Assembly (NCBI RefSeq): GCF_001039355.2
Contig: NW_019774069.1
Location: forward strand, 498,346 to 562,345
DNA from: Lingula anatina
Taxonomy: Eukaryota > Brachiopoda > Lingulata > Lingulida > Lingulidae
Direction of reading: 5' to 3'
Length of the DNA stretch: 64,000 bases
Positions 49,601 through 60,585 of the stretch are shown piece after piece. A program made the position numbers and the translations under genes. The stretch's first letter is position 1. Each line of letters starts with the position of its first letter. Below the pieces are notes generated by a model. The model was not told the DNA's origin. It saw only the letters and a list, made by a program, of their open reading frames with translations, and ran no database searches.

Positions 49601-52600
49601 ACTCGCATAACCGCACGTCTCGCATGAATGCGTTATAACCTGTTTATGGACCGTGGTCAAAATAAGATAGACCCCTCGTCAGCGGGGGTTATGTGACATC
49701 CACTCGTGCTACGCACTCGTGTATGCCACATAACCCTCGCTGACTCGGGGTCTATCTATTACTAAAACTACACACGCTTCAGCATGGACCTCCTGCAAAT
49801 GGCAGTTCAAGGCGATGATGAGGAGTTGATATACGCTCTCCTTCGCGATAGACCTCAGAAAAGGCTGATAACCTATGACCCTGAATGGCCAAGTTTTAAT
49901 TTGGGTACCCTTACTAACGATCAGTGTTTGAACGACTTTCGCTTTGAAAAGGAAGATGTATATCGCTTGGTAAGGTTATTAGGACTTCCTGATATGATAA
50001 CTGTAAGTAACAGATGCAGGTGCAGCGGACTTGATGCCTAATGTATGGTTTTAAAGAGATTTTCGCACCCAAATCGACTGAGTGATTTGGAAAGATTTTT
50101 TGGTCGACCTGCATCGACCTTATCCGTGATCATCAATCACACTGTTGGTCTACTCTATGACAGTCATCATCATCGTTTGGATACACTGGATAATCCGTGG
50201 TTGGGTCCTGCACAACTTCAAATTTATGCTGATAAAATACATGAGAAGGGTGCGCCGCTGCAGAACTGCATAGGTTTTGTGGATGGCACGGTTCGTCCTA
50301 TAAGCAGGCCAACACGCCATCAACGTGTATGTTACAATGGACACAAGCGCATTCACGCATTGAAATTTCAATCAGTGGTGATACCTAGCGGGTTGATTGC
50401 GCATATTTATGGTCCTCTAGAAGGGCGAAGGCATGATTGTGCACTGCTTCGTTTGAGTGGACTGATGGAACAAATGGAAGCTAGAGAGCTTACTGATAGG
50501 AATGGTCTACCATACGCAATTTGTGGAGATCCGGCTTAACCCATTAGAAGGTATCTGTTGAGTCCCTTCAGAGGAGCAAATTTGAGTGCCGAAGAAGAAG
50601 AATTCAATAGGAGAATGTCATCTGTCCGGGAATGCGTCGAGTGGGAGTTCGGAAACTTATTGCGAAACTTTGCCTTCCTGGGCTTTCGAAAGAATTTAAA
50701 AGTTCTGTTGTCTCCTGTAGCTAAGTACTACTTGGTAGGTGGTCTTCTGGTTAACTGCCATACCTGTGTGTATGGCAATCAGACCAGTCGGCACTTTCAA
50801 CTAGATCCTCCCACCTTGGAGAACTATTTAGCATGAACTGTACACGTGTAAATTGTGCGTATGAAAAATTAAAGAGTAAAATCTAAAATTCATACAGAAA
50901 GCAAACTTTATTGAAATGAAATCTTGAAGAAAAACAAAGATTTAACAAAGACCCATCCCATGTGTATGTTGTAGGCAGCAAGAGCCTAGTATGTCAATTC
51001 AGTTTTTCTTTTTAACCAAAGACATATATATATAACCATCTCCATCATGTGTTTGTCTTTTCCAATTTTATTTTCTCGCTCTTTGTTTTCTAATTCAAAG
51101 CGTTCTTTCTCGAAGGCCAAGTTGTCTTTCAGGTAACTGACGTAATCTGCTGATGAATCAGTTCGGCGCTTCTTAGTTGGCGGCATGTTGTCGCAATTTT
51201 AAGCTAAAAAAACAGAGTCACCAATTAATGCAGCGTCAGTTTTGTTACTAATATAATTAATATTAATCAATATTTCTCATCCCAAAATTTCAGAGTACAG
51301 ATTCATTCAAATACACAAAACAGGACGCCGTGTGACTTTCGAAACAAGGCTTCATAAAATTTGCATTAAAAGTCAGGGGATATGTCTCCTGTCAACTATG
51401 GAGAAAATCGAGCTACTAGTACTGTCTTACTAAACGGCACTTACCTGACGGATATCCTGCTTGTTACGCGTCAAGTGCAGACGGCTAGTCTATAGACCAC
51501 TTATAAAGGCATGTGTACTCGTAAAAACTGCTCACAAGATGATGACCTAACAGTCTTATAATACAATCCGTGACGCGTGCGGAAGGCCAGTTCTGACTAC
51601 CTTGTGGTCAGTGGAAAATGCCCTTTTTACGGGTATAACCTATATTTCAATAGTAACAAAAACATACACACAAATAACAGAGACAAAATGTTTCACATAT
51701 ATTGCAAAAATAAAATGTCCAATACGATTTTAGTAGAGAAACGGTCAACTTTGAAAGGCTTCATTTCATGAAATTATGCTGATTTGTCAAACCGTTTTTC
51801 ATTGACGGGTAGCAATCTAGCTGCGGATAATGTTCTCTCTAACCGTATGTGTACACGTCACTAGACAGCAAATTTTGATGACCTAAACGTAGTCGTTCGC
51901 CTAAACGTGCAGGTGCGAAAGCTCTCTATTGTAAACGTTCCCTACGTCAGTTTACACTTAAGCATTAATCTGACTGTTCTCCGGGGAGAGATTAATAAAT
52001 TGAAATATTAAAAATATGTAATTGTTTTATATTATTAGTGTCAATCATGAAATATGTTTGCGACCACAAGAATTTGGTTGTTTTCTCTCACAGGTTATTT
52101 GGTCCTGCTTTTAGACTGTTTTCAGATATGAGTAAAAGGCTTCATCATCCAGGTCGAGACTATTTGGTTTGCATGTGATTTCGACAACCATTGGATGAAG
52201 AAGGTGTTTCTAGAGTCACTTAATTCAACTAAAATTTCATTGATCATGGGATGACCCACTTGTGTGTTTCGCTTTCTCCCGTTTACCTTAAATCTAAATA
52301 AACAAACCCTGATAAGCACAAAAGGTCTTTTTCAAGTAATAAGCTATACTGTAGGAAAATTGCCAACCAGTTGAATGTGCGCAGTACTTTTCTATGGGCT
52401 ACGGAAATGAGTAAAAGCTAGTAGCCTTAGCCTGCGTCAACCCAGGATGCAAAAGTGCTCCTAATAAATGACCCAATGATGAGAGTTGAGATAATACTAT
52501 AAAAGCAGAATGATGAAATATGTGACAAGAATAATCAAATCACAAAAGGTCACATTCACAAGGTAATGATATTGTAAATGAGGAGGAATGTCATTTACAG

Positions 52601-55600
52601 CACCGAAAGTCATATTGGATATGGGAAGGTATCTTACTGGAACATGTATTTGCATGTGCGTTTGCGCTTGCAAGTGTGTGTTTCGCTGTGCAGATGCCAG
52701 GACCAATAACTTTACAATACTGGCATTAACCATTAAAGGTATAAAAACCGATACACCGGCTTGTATATAATAAAGTAAAAATTTGACAAGTGTGAGTTTT
52801 TTTGGGTATGTGCATATTTTTCAGACATGTTTATTTCAAATTATTGACCGTGACAAGGGCGAATAAATAATGAGGATATCAACTCATAGCCTCTCTGGAA
52901 TATGCCTCATATTGGTGGTAACAAAGCCTGAGCTAAAAAGTTGGTATTGATAAATTCATGTGCACAAAATATGTATATGGTCTCTCTCTGATATACTGCA
53001 TCTTTTGTTAAGTTATTGGTCATAAATTGATAAAATAAAATGTCGACCACATCTGTATTTCATATAAAGGCATCAAGGGGAAATTGTCAAAGTAAAAGAT
53101 AAAAATTCAGTAAAATAACACAATGTTGTGAAAGAATTAATCCGTAGTGATAAGCCTAAGACCCCATTCCCTGAGATTAGATCGATCCAACTAGATCGAC
53201 CTAACTCCCTGGAGGTTCACGCTAAATAGTTGTCAGCCGAGCGGGCACAAAAGTTAATTACCCCCTTACAGCTTGTAGTAGGCGGGGCGGACATTTAAGC
53301 CGGATTATCTGACAGTAATCTAGTGAGACTCCCCAGGGGGATAGATCGATCTAAAATCCATGGGAATGCACCCTAAAAGTATTAAATGCCTCCATTTCAT
53401 AAATAGCACCCAAAATATCATATCATTGTCAAGAAGCCTCCAAGGTGCTACTTATCTCTAAATAAATTCCATTTTATGATACGTCCATACGAAACTTACC
53501 CTGGAAATCCTTAGAAGTCCTCGTAATCGCGAGGAATATGAGAGCATAGGCAATTATCATGGTAAGCAGCGGGAGAATAAACGTTGTTATGATGGTCAAT
53601 ATAGCGTACAGCTGCTCCTGCCATTTCTGAGTCAGGATGGTGAAAGTGACACATTGGTAGTAGTCAATCCCTGCGAACGGTGCTTTTTCTACTGTGAACA
53701 CAATAGCCTAAAAAAAACAATTCTACATGTAGAGTAAAAGAGATTACAATGAAAGAGAGAAAAGCTCGTATATTTCATAATCAAATTTGACCCTTCCATG
53801 CACAGTCAAATATTCAAGTTGCATCTACCAGACGAGCGTGATACCGACATGACGTTTGGTTAGATGTCAAATTCCCAAGATTCGAGACTTTTTCTATCAA
53901 TATTGTTTCTATTTTAATGATTTTAATAAAATGGATCATTTTATTAAACCAAAAGTATCCTAGAGAAATCGAAATAATATTGTGACTTACCAATGATAGC
54001 ACATGTTACGAAAACATTAAACTTACATAATTGACACATGACACATATCTTATATATGACGAGAGAATAGCCAGTATCCATGACTGTGCCATTTCAGTTC
54101 ATGAAACATTTTAAATTGAGAGTCAAGGGAGGCCATCGGGAGAAGCATCGCATGCTGTATTTCCTTGTATAACATCCAAACGTTCGTAGAAAGAAATCGT
54201 CAGAAGACAGTCTATCGGGCTTTGCAGTTGTATATCTTTGTTTACAGCTTGGGAGTCAAGTAAGAAAGTAAGAGGGGGACATCACGTAACTGGTTATTTT
54301 GTTGTTTCTTTGTATACAAAATACATGTATATCTGTTAAATCCCATATATTAATACATGCGCACTATCCTCCACATTCAATTGATACTTTTCCCGAACAA
54401 CCATTTTCACGGAAAAACAATCGACCTGGTACCACATTAGGTTAAATGATTATCTTGGTGAAATGTTAAAGAAAACATTACCGTTGTTTGACAGAGTGTT
54501 ATTCCTTATGAGTAAACATTCATAAAAATTGTTTCTTGGAAGCATGTCCTTGTGATAATAGTAGATGGCATGTGCAAGTAACGAAATATTGTTATTTCAG
54601 CAGGGCACACTTCCAAAAGCTTATACCAAGAGGGGTTTATATCATTTTTCCGATAGACTAATTGTCTTCTGATGATTTCTTTCTACGAACGTTTGGATGT
54701 TATACAAGGAAAAACAGCATGCAATGCTTCTCACGTTGGCCTCCCTTGACTCTCAATTTAATATGTTTCATGAACTGAAAAGAAAAGAAACAACGTAAAA
54801 AGTATATCAGAAAAGAAACAACGTAAAAAGAGGAATTGCTTGGAAAACATTTCACAATACAAATTTCACGTCCAGTGTTTAACAGTTGACCTTCGTTTAA
54901 CTTAAAACCACAATATGAAACTTGATCTTCTAGTAATAACGTAAACATTTAATCAAAAATATCAAAATTGCTGCCATAATCATTGTCCCGATATGAGAAG
55001 ACAATGGACTTGACGAACATCAAGATCCCCAGACACAATGTTCGAATCGGCACTCGTTACCCTCTTTGAATCAAGGTTTCCGTTGGTATTATTGTTTTAA
55101 CTATATAAGGCGCAAGTCTTCAGTAGGGCATCTCTGGGAGTATCTTTTTATCTTTCGAAGTAACTCCACCACAGGCATTGATATTTTCAAAAGCAGTTAG
55201 ATTAATGGCTGCATAATCAGTTTACAAAGAAATATGTTTTCTATCCTTTCCTCTAACATTTCAGTCTCTTTACATAAATTCAGATATATCGACAGGCGAT
55301 TCCAAGGGATCAAAATTGTGATAATAATTTGTTTGAAGATCACGAACGTTTGACTAATTTGGCATTGATATAAACTCTAAGTTGTGACATGCTGTGCCCG
55401 GATTTTCATTTTGCAGGCGTGCATTTAATTATCTAATGAACTGATTTTCAGCTTCACGAGTTTTTTTTTTTCGAAAATAAGACCCTACCAAAGTATTTTT
55501 TCTGAAATCATGCAAAAAGGCTTGCATGGGGTTTTGTTTGCAGTAGTGCTCTGATTGTTGCGACGTGAAATAGCAACAGAGTCTCACAGACATTGAGAAG

Positions 55601-58600
55601 TGAAAAATAATACTTAAACAGCTGTACTAAGATTATTCATTTCGCAATAAATTTGGTTTTCTACGACTTACAGATGTTATGGCCTCCTTGTGTTCTACGG
55701 CCGGTTAATAACACATTAATGTCATCGTTGAGATTCACTTTTTTATTTACCGACAGCGACTTAAGCCTGATAACAGCTACCCGGAGTGGAGGCACGAAAG
55801 CTCCTTGCTGTATGCTCTCTCAGACGAAGTGAAGGGAGCTTTGTGCTAATTAAGACAATGAGGGTGCATCTAAAGGGCTAAATTCATTTGTGTTTTTCGT
55901 TGCACGTTATTTTAGAAAACATTCAGTCAGTATCATTTTTGAGAATGAACGACGCACGTGTTTCGATAACGACCACTAAAAGTAGCTGGGGTTAACTTAA
56001 TTGTTTCATCATCTTAAACACAGCTGCAGTTGAATCGTTGTTTGGGACACGGTATATCTCAAAATGTTAAAAACGAGGCGAGTGCATGTCGCCTTGCTTT
56101 GACCTTCCAAAATATCAGATTTCTTTTATCATTTCGAAATTATACATGTAGCAACAAGGTATTATCCAGTGCAGGAAGTAGTAAAGCTAAGTATACCATA
56201 ACAATCCTTTAATCGGGGGATGTGAAATAGAGAATAAATGTACTTTTTTGATTCAATGTCGAAGATAATTGCGCGATACCACAATCTTGCTTATGTGGGT
56301 TTCTTCAGTGTTGGGTTTTTCTTTTTCTCGTTTTATAAGAAAAACATAAGTCTGATGTTGAGTGGATCGGGTAATACAATTGACGGGCCAAGAAGTATTA
56401 AAATATATAATCTCTGCATTTCACTTACTAGCAAACAGTCTTTCCTCAAGCACCGGGGGAATATAGCTTGACATCTAAGCGCTAATACCGCGAGGCATTA
56501 TGAAATACACCAAGCAACTAGTCAATAACATGTGGTTTAATCATTTAAAAAACAGATACCACCAAAGGATTTGGTCGTATCGTATTCGTCAATGCGGTTG
56601 TTGGTTGCATGAAAAAACAAGGCATTCGTACTTTTCTCGGGGGATGGTTACTTAAGTGCTGTTAATTTAAAGAATCCTTCATACTTTAGTTTAAAATCCC
56701 ATTCTTCGATTAAATAACTTGCACCATGATAACAACGGTCTAATAATTGTAACTCATATTACCGCCAGGTGAGCGATAGGAAAATTTAAAATACCAAAAG
56801 CGGAAGTGTAATTGAGTCTCATGGAAACTGCCATCAGTAACTTATGATTATAAATTTATAATACTGATAATTATTTGATCAGAAGTAACTCTGAAACACA
56901 GAAAATCACTATTTCTGAGTAAGCCGAAAGAGATTTAGTTAGACCTTTGTCATCCTTTGAAGATCCAAAGAAAACCAACAATTAATATAAAATCTTCCAT
57001 CAAATATATTTCAAGAATGACCCGTTATCTTGACACAGCATTTCTTTTTCAAATCGACTTTTGAATACTTATAATGGATTCAGATCCGTTTATAGGCTTA
57101 TTATGGAATTTATTACATGTAAACCGCTATTGCAGCTCGATCGGGTGGAAAAAGAAGCAAGAAACAACCATTCTAAATGGCTAACAGCCAGATATGTTAG
57201 TTTGCCCTTTTCACGGTTAAATGGGCTTTGATCCTCACAATGTGAGTGTGCACACTGCGTGCAGCACTAGTAACTGGATCTAGATACATGTAGCTATATT
57301 GCAAGGTTGAAATAGCTACATAATTTGCAAAGAAGTTCAGCAAACGGCAAATGAGAATGCCTCTATACTCTGTTCAAGGACGGTTACAAAAATTAGCATT
57401 CATGAGCAAAGTTGTAACCTACCTGGATGCCAGAGATAGCATTGTGAAACAATATTTAGCCAGGTTGAACACTATTCTCAAAGATAAAGACTTACAAATA
57501 GTCATCAAAGGGTTTGATTTAGAATGACATTTTCCATAAAAATTATGATATGTTTAAAGGAACCATGCTGAAAGGATTTGATAAAATAGACACCATTATA
57601 AAGGTTTGATCAAATAGAGAAGCAGTAACCTGAGAATCCTTATGTAAATTTTCTTTACATTAAAGGTAACAAAACAAGGCTTAGGTTCAACATGTATGTA
57701 TTTATAGACCACAAGAATCAAATACCGACTTCTGATACTTTAAGTAAATTTTGCCGGCATGTATTTTAATATATCGCGTAACAGGTTATTGATTACAGGT
57801 AACGTCTCTACTTCCAGGGCGAAAGAACACTCAATCTAGATCAGCTAGCTATGAAAACATGGGAGTCATAACCAACAGCGTGAAATCCCCTCGGGTGGGC
57901 AATTGGTCGAGTCACTTTTGCAGTAAAATATCATGTCTGATATAGATAAATGGGTTTTTGAAATAAGTATTTTAATTAATAAGCACTTGTAGACGATCTT
58001 GCAACAGAAAACACTATGGGGGAGCATTGCATGTTATCCGATATGCTGTTTTTTTTAAATTTCAACACAAATTAATGAATTCGCACGCACTTTATATCTC
58101 TTTACTTTCTTCATCCATCTATGCTCTATACTGCAGCCGGAAATTTCAATAATCTGCTAACGCATTTATCATCCTTAGTGCAATGTGCTAAATTACTATA
58201 CAGTTAAACGGCGAAAGTCACACGCAAATCATATATTCATCAAGGTCCTGTGAACATGTCAAATGAATTTTAATCCTGAGAAATGCAATCGACCCTTGGG
58301 AAAACATAAGCATCCTCTCAATGCGACAGTTTCTGTTTTGAACTGATTGCCTTTTTTAATGCCCTTGACGTTAACAGAAATTGGACTTGATATGTTTTCT
58401 TTTATCCGTACATTTACACCATACTGGAATTGTACAAAACTAAATAATTATTATAATAGATTGACTGTCAGATACACAGAAATACTTGTAGTTATCCAAC
58501 TTTTGAGTACACTGAAAAAGGCCTTAAAAGTGAGATTAACAATCAATAAACGCCACCGGGTGGACTTTGCCGCCAATTTTCTCTCTCAAAAGGTAGACTA

Positions 58601-60585
58601 GGGTATTAAACTAAAGCCATTACCATTGCCTCGCTTATGTTGTTCATAACAAATGTGAATTTGTCGCTATTGTATCATACCCTGGCATAGAAGCCAAAAA
58701 AGTAAATCCCAAAAAGTAAATAAATAAATAAATAATATCAGTCTATACCAGAAAAGTATTGTGATAAATATCTTAGCATTAACATTGGCACTGCGATCTA
58801 ATCACCACAGTGCTGCGTCACAGTGCAAATGCCCTGGAGGAATTTTAACGCGCGTTCCGGGAACATTTGTAATTGCTTTCACACATTTGTGTGCTGCGAT
58901 ATAGGTTAAAAGGATAATTACTTTATTTGCTACTAAAACATATATTCTCACCTACTAGCGAGACGCGACGTGATGTTGATTAAACATCTAGTGAATCGAT
59001 CTATCTCCGTTATCACAAGTACGTATCAGTGTACACATGACGGAGGATAACGCGCCCATTTCGTCTTCACTGTCTCCAAATCCATATCACATAAAACGAA
59101 TAAAAGTCCATCTCATATTTGTTGGGAGTCTGGATATGTTCATGCATCACTTATTGCAATGTATATTGCTTCTAATCTCATCAGTATGGAATGAGGAGCA
59201 ATGGCAGCTGTGGAATGTTGACGCAACCCTGCGTACAGCTTAATGTTAGATTTATGTTTTGTTAGATGACAAGTGTGTTTTGGGTTGTTTGCTCCTGTTT
59301 CTGTATTGCACCATGTGGATCACTTAAGATTAACAAGACGATTCCTGGGATTGAGAGAAGACATTTCAACACAGTTCAAAGGATATCCATGAATGCATAA
59401 TTGATATATTCATCAAATTTCAACCTTTTGCTTATCAAACCACCTATTCGTACGTATTTTGTTTATCAAACCAGCTGTACACTTTATAGCACTGTTAGAA
59501 CTACAAATATCATCAGCGACATTAAACTGAGGAAAGGCTTGAGATATTACGAACATTCCTCTTTTGTATTCAAATGCCGACTAAACGATTCCATGGACCG
59601 GAATGCAAATGCAGGCTACGTCAATTAATTAAATTTGTCATATTATTATGTCAGTTCTTTAAAACCTTGTCGTTTCGAATTCTTGCAGAATAGTCCTAGC
59701 AGCATTGTAGTTTCGATTGGTATTATTTGCATGCGTCCAATGGTATGTATTGAATATTATTATATATTCAAAATACCAGGTATAGGATAGATCCGTGCAC
59801 AAGATTTTGTTGCAAGAAAAGAAAACCAGTATGGGAATATGATTATCATTCACCAAGTATTAGGCAAGTAAAACGTTTCTTATGTCCAAGAGCAAGTGGT
59901 GAGAAGCAAATACACTTACCTGCGGGATACTGAATAAGGCACTAAGGATCCAGGCGACAATTATCATGGCTCTCACTCGGTCTGGGGCTCTGTTTCTTCT
60001 TAGGGGGTCCAAAATCGCACAGCATCTATCTAAACTGATAATCACTACCGTATATGTAGACAGATAAAAACCAAAGACCTCCAGATATTTCATGAGTTTA
60101 CACATAAATGTCCCTGCCAGCCACTGAACTGTAATAGTCCAGGTCATTTCTGTCACCATTACAAAAAAAGAAACCATCAGGTCAGCCGACGCAAGTAAAA
60201 ATACTAACGTGTTGATCGTAGATTTCCGTCTCCGCATCCTATACACTTGTACCAATGTCAGCGTGTTTCCTACAACCGAGATGAGAAGAAAAATACCGAA
60301 TAATATAGTTTTGATCAGAGACATGCGATTGAAAGAAGGAATGGATGGGCGATCATAATCCCCATAGGTGCTATTGTTCCACCTTGCAGACATGTTGTCA
60401 TTTGAGCTGTTCTGAGACAACAGAAAGTGTACACCTGAACTATTTAGCATGGAATGCGAGACATTGAAATTTATGGAAGGTGTCGTCAGAAAATGCGGTT
60501 TCTCCGTACTGAAGCTCCATTCAGCGTCCTCCAAAGAGTTCCCCTTCATTATCATTAAGTTCCACTGCAATGCAAATGTTTTCAT
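43344..60585 (-). CDS. GnRH/corazonin/AKH-type neuropeptide receptor, four exons
   Basis: Gene span; the exons are listed separately. The joined frame gives about 487 residues with seven membrane segments, which makes it a rhodopsin-class G-protein-coupled receptor of the plasma membrane. Family marks: WTITVQWLAGTFMCK at the top of segment 3, AWILSALFSIPQ in segment 4, YYQCVTF in the second outer loop, CWSPYY in segment 6 and NPMIYGAF in segment 7. These sites follow the corazonin, AKH and GnRH receptors, and QCVTF with SIPQ is closest in feel to the corazonin/AKH side. I cannot separate these subfamilies by eye. The ligand should be a short amidated peptide; signalling is expected through Gq. 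Junction phases 0,1,2 are consistent throughout. Introns are 6.2, 4.5 and 5.1 kb and carry several transposons. Confidence 0.85.
46217..46238. repeat. (GT)n microsatellite
   Basis: About eleven GT units in the last receptor intron. Confidence 0.88.
46704..46826 (-). CDS. Possible 40-residue membrane micropeptide
   Basis: An ATG-to-TAG frame of 40 residues, MTGQNDVC at the start, a 20-residue hydrophobic core FATFCGLFVIAVLCLV, then a basic KKLYNHLAV end: the layout of a single-pass small protein with a cytoplasmic basic flank. It lies within the last intron of the receptor gene on the same strand, in a patch that is less AT-rich than its surroundings. I do not recognise a family. Such a frame can arise by chance, so it is reported as possible only. 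Confidence 0.22.
   Translation of the reverse strand: MTGQNDVCLYVHCILFATFCGLFVIAVLCLVKKLYNHLAV
48413..48707. mobile_element. Foldback MITE at the receptor splice donor
   Basis: About 295 bases with long inverted arms of about 110 bases each. The left arm starts GGGGCATTCAGAATGAGAAG and the right arm, complemented, starts GGGGCCATTCAGAAAGAGAA. The arms share blocks such as AGAGCCGAGTGCTAGCTGGT and GTAATGGTCTCTCCGCCTCT. ATA flanks both ends (48410-48412 and 48708-48710), a possible 3-base duplication. Its right end lies a few bases inside the intron from the exon 3 donor. Confidence 0.82.
48717..48990 (-). CDS. Receptor exon 3: membrane segments 6 and 7
   Basis: Acceptor CCCCTTTTCAG before AAGAATCG matches phase 1. 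Encodes inner loop 3, segment 6 with VAFIVCWSPYYIFWLW, and segment 7 with FFFGMANSMVNPMIYGAF, then HICRSQ. The donor CAAAG then GTACAC (phase 2) is the predicted 3' end. The frame also stays open past this donor for twelve more codons to a stop at 48674-48676, inside a foldback transposon. The long form 48674-48990 would be an alternative last exon. Confidence 0.88.
49665..49757. repeat. Internal stem-loop in the Harbinger element
   Basis: AGATAGACCCC and GGTTATGTG on the left pair with CACATAACC and GGGGTCTATCT on the right over a 93-base near-palindrome whose centre (CACTCGTG...CACTCGTG) also repeats. It ends about 27 bases before the transposase ATG. Confidence 0.88.
49784..50836 (+). pseudogene. 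HARBI1-like transposase with two in-frame stops
   Basis: A DDE-type nuclease of the PIF/Harbinger family (DDE_Tnp_4), which would cut and join transposon ends. It reads in a single frame of about 350 codons broken by TAA after RCSGLDA (50042-50044) and by TAA after ICGDPA (50537-50539). Family members have leucine and tyrosine, respectively, at these places, so both look like point nonsense changes. Catalytic acids are visible: Asp in GFVDGTVRPISRP, Asp in GRRHDC, and Glu in CVEWEFGNL. The N-terminus has the family start with FRFEKEDVYRL. No indel was seen, so loss is recent. Confidence 0.9.
50986..51186 (-). CDS. Small coiled-coil frame, possible Harbinger accessory protein remnant
   Basis: A 66-residue frame inside the Harbinger element facing the transposase. 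It starts MPPTKKRRTDSS, then has a heptad-like charged stretch, LAFEKERFELENKERENKI. Harbinger elements usually carry a second gene for a Myb/SANT-like DNA-binding partner that often ends in such a helix. The DNA-binding half is not present, so this would be a truncated remnant. It could also be a chance frame. Confidence 0.35.
   Translation of the reverse strand: MPPTKKRRTDSSADYVSYLKDNLAFEKERFELENKERENKIGKDKHMMEMVIYICLWLKRKTELTY
53160..53373. mobile_element. Harbinger-type MITE, TAA duplication
   Basis: A 214-base element next to receptor exon 2, in intron 2. The left end is GACCCCATTCCCTGAGATTA; the right end complements to GGGTGCATTCCCATGGATTT, each followed by a TAGATCGATC core. TAA flanks both sides (53157-53159 and 53374-53376). 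The ends resemble those of 3556-3759, so a related subfamily is likely. Confidence 0.78.
53500..53707 (-). CDS. Receptor exon 2: outer loop 2 and membrane segment 5
   Basis: Acceptor poly-T then TAG before GCTATTGTG (phase 0); donor CAGG before GTAAGT (phase 1). Encodes AIVFTVEKAPFAG, YYQCVTF with the disulphide cysteine that pairs with Cys162, then segment 5 FILPLLTMIIAYALIF and the start of inner loop 3. Confidence 0.9.
54092..54780. repeat. Large inverted repeat, arms about 127 bases
   Basis: Arms 54092-54218 and 54650-54780 are reverse complements with about 90 per cent identity over most of their length; the spacer is about 430 bases. The arms end at a splice acceptor-like CAG on the outside and at TCTATCGG on the inside. 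It lies in receptor intron 1. It could be a foldback transposon or an inverted duplication of a gene segment; see the finding on the short frames in each arm. Confidence 0.85.
54782..54833. repeat. Two-copy 27-base tandem repeat
   Basis: GAAAAGAAACAACGTAAAAAG occurs twice in tandem beside the right arm of the inverted repeat. Confidence 0.85.
54835..59919. other. Receptor intron 1, 5' part
   Basis: No exon or element was recognised in this 5-kb stretch. Small open frames on both strands lack family features and splice context that would join the receptor phases. Confidence 0.45.
59920..60585 (-). CDS. Receptor exon 1: N-terminus to membrane segment 4
   Basis: 222 codons. The extracellular N-terminus (about 1-88) has several N-glycosylation sequons (residues 41, 48, 59, 64, 71). 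Segment 1 is near 92-114 with the conserved GN, segment 2 near 125-147 with LASAD, and segment 3 runs from Cys162 to SLDRCCAI, so the usual DRY reads DRC. Segment 4 ends at SIPQ. The donor is CAG then GTAAGT (phase 0). Start uncertain: ATGs also lie at codons 11 and 13, and TTGCAG at codons 6-7 could act as an acceptor if there is an upstream exon. Confidence 0.88.

Larger units (their letters stand above)
49283..51927 (+). mobile_element. Harbinger (PIF) DNA transposon, decayed
   Basis: A 2645-base element in receptor intron 2, transcribed against the receptor. Terminal inverted repeats of about 43 bases begin AGAGAGCTTTCGCA, continue CTGCACGTTTAGGCGA and agree except at a few sites. ATT flanks both ends (49280-49282 and 51928-51930). 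It contains a HARBI1-like transposase with two stops, a small opposing frame, and a strong internal stem-loop. The good match of its ends suggests it moved fairly recently. Confidence 0.9.
49040..51942. mobile_element. Harbinger-type MITE interrupted by a larger element
   Basis: The MITE proper is 49040-49282 plus about 51931-51942, roughly 255 bases once the inserted element is removed. It begins GGGACCGTTCAGAA and the far end complements to GGGAACGTTTACAATGA. The arms pair through TCCACGGGGAGTC and GACTCTCGCTGAAT-like text near 49090-49250. TAC flanks the outer ends (49037-49039 and 51943-51945). It is homologous to the MITE at 8792-9040. Confidence 0.75.

Noticed and set aside
49466-49660. 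Minus-strand frame with HSCETCGYASYTTSESFVLHLH, zinc-finger-like at first sight
   Set aside because: Only one imperfect CxxC...HxH unit, no linker or second finger, and it lies in the Harbinger leader.
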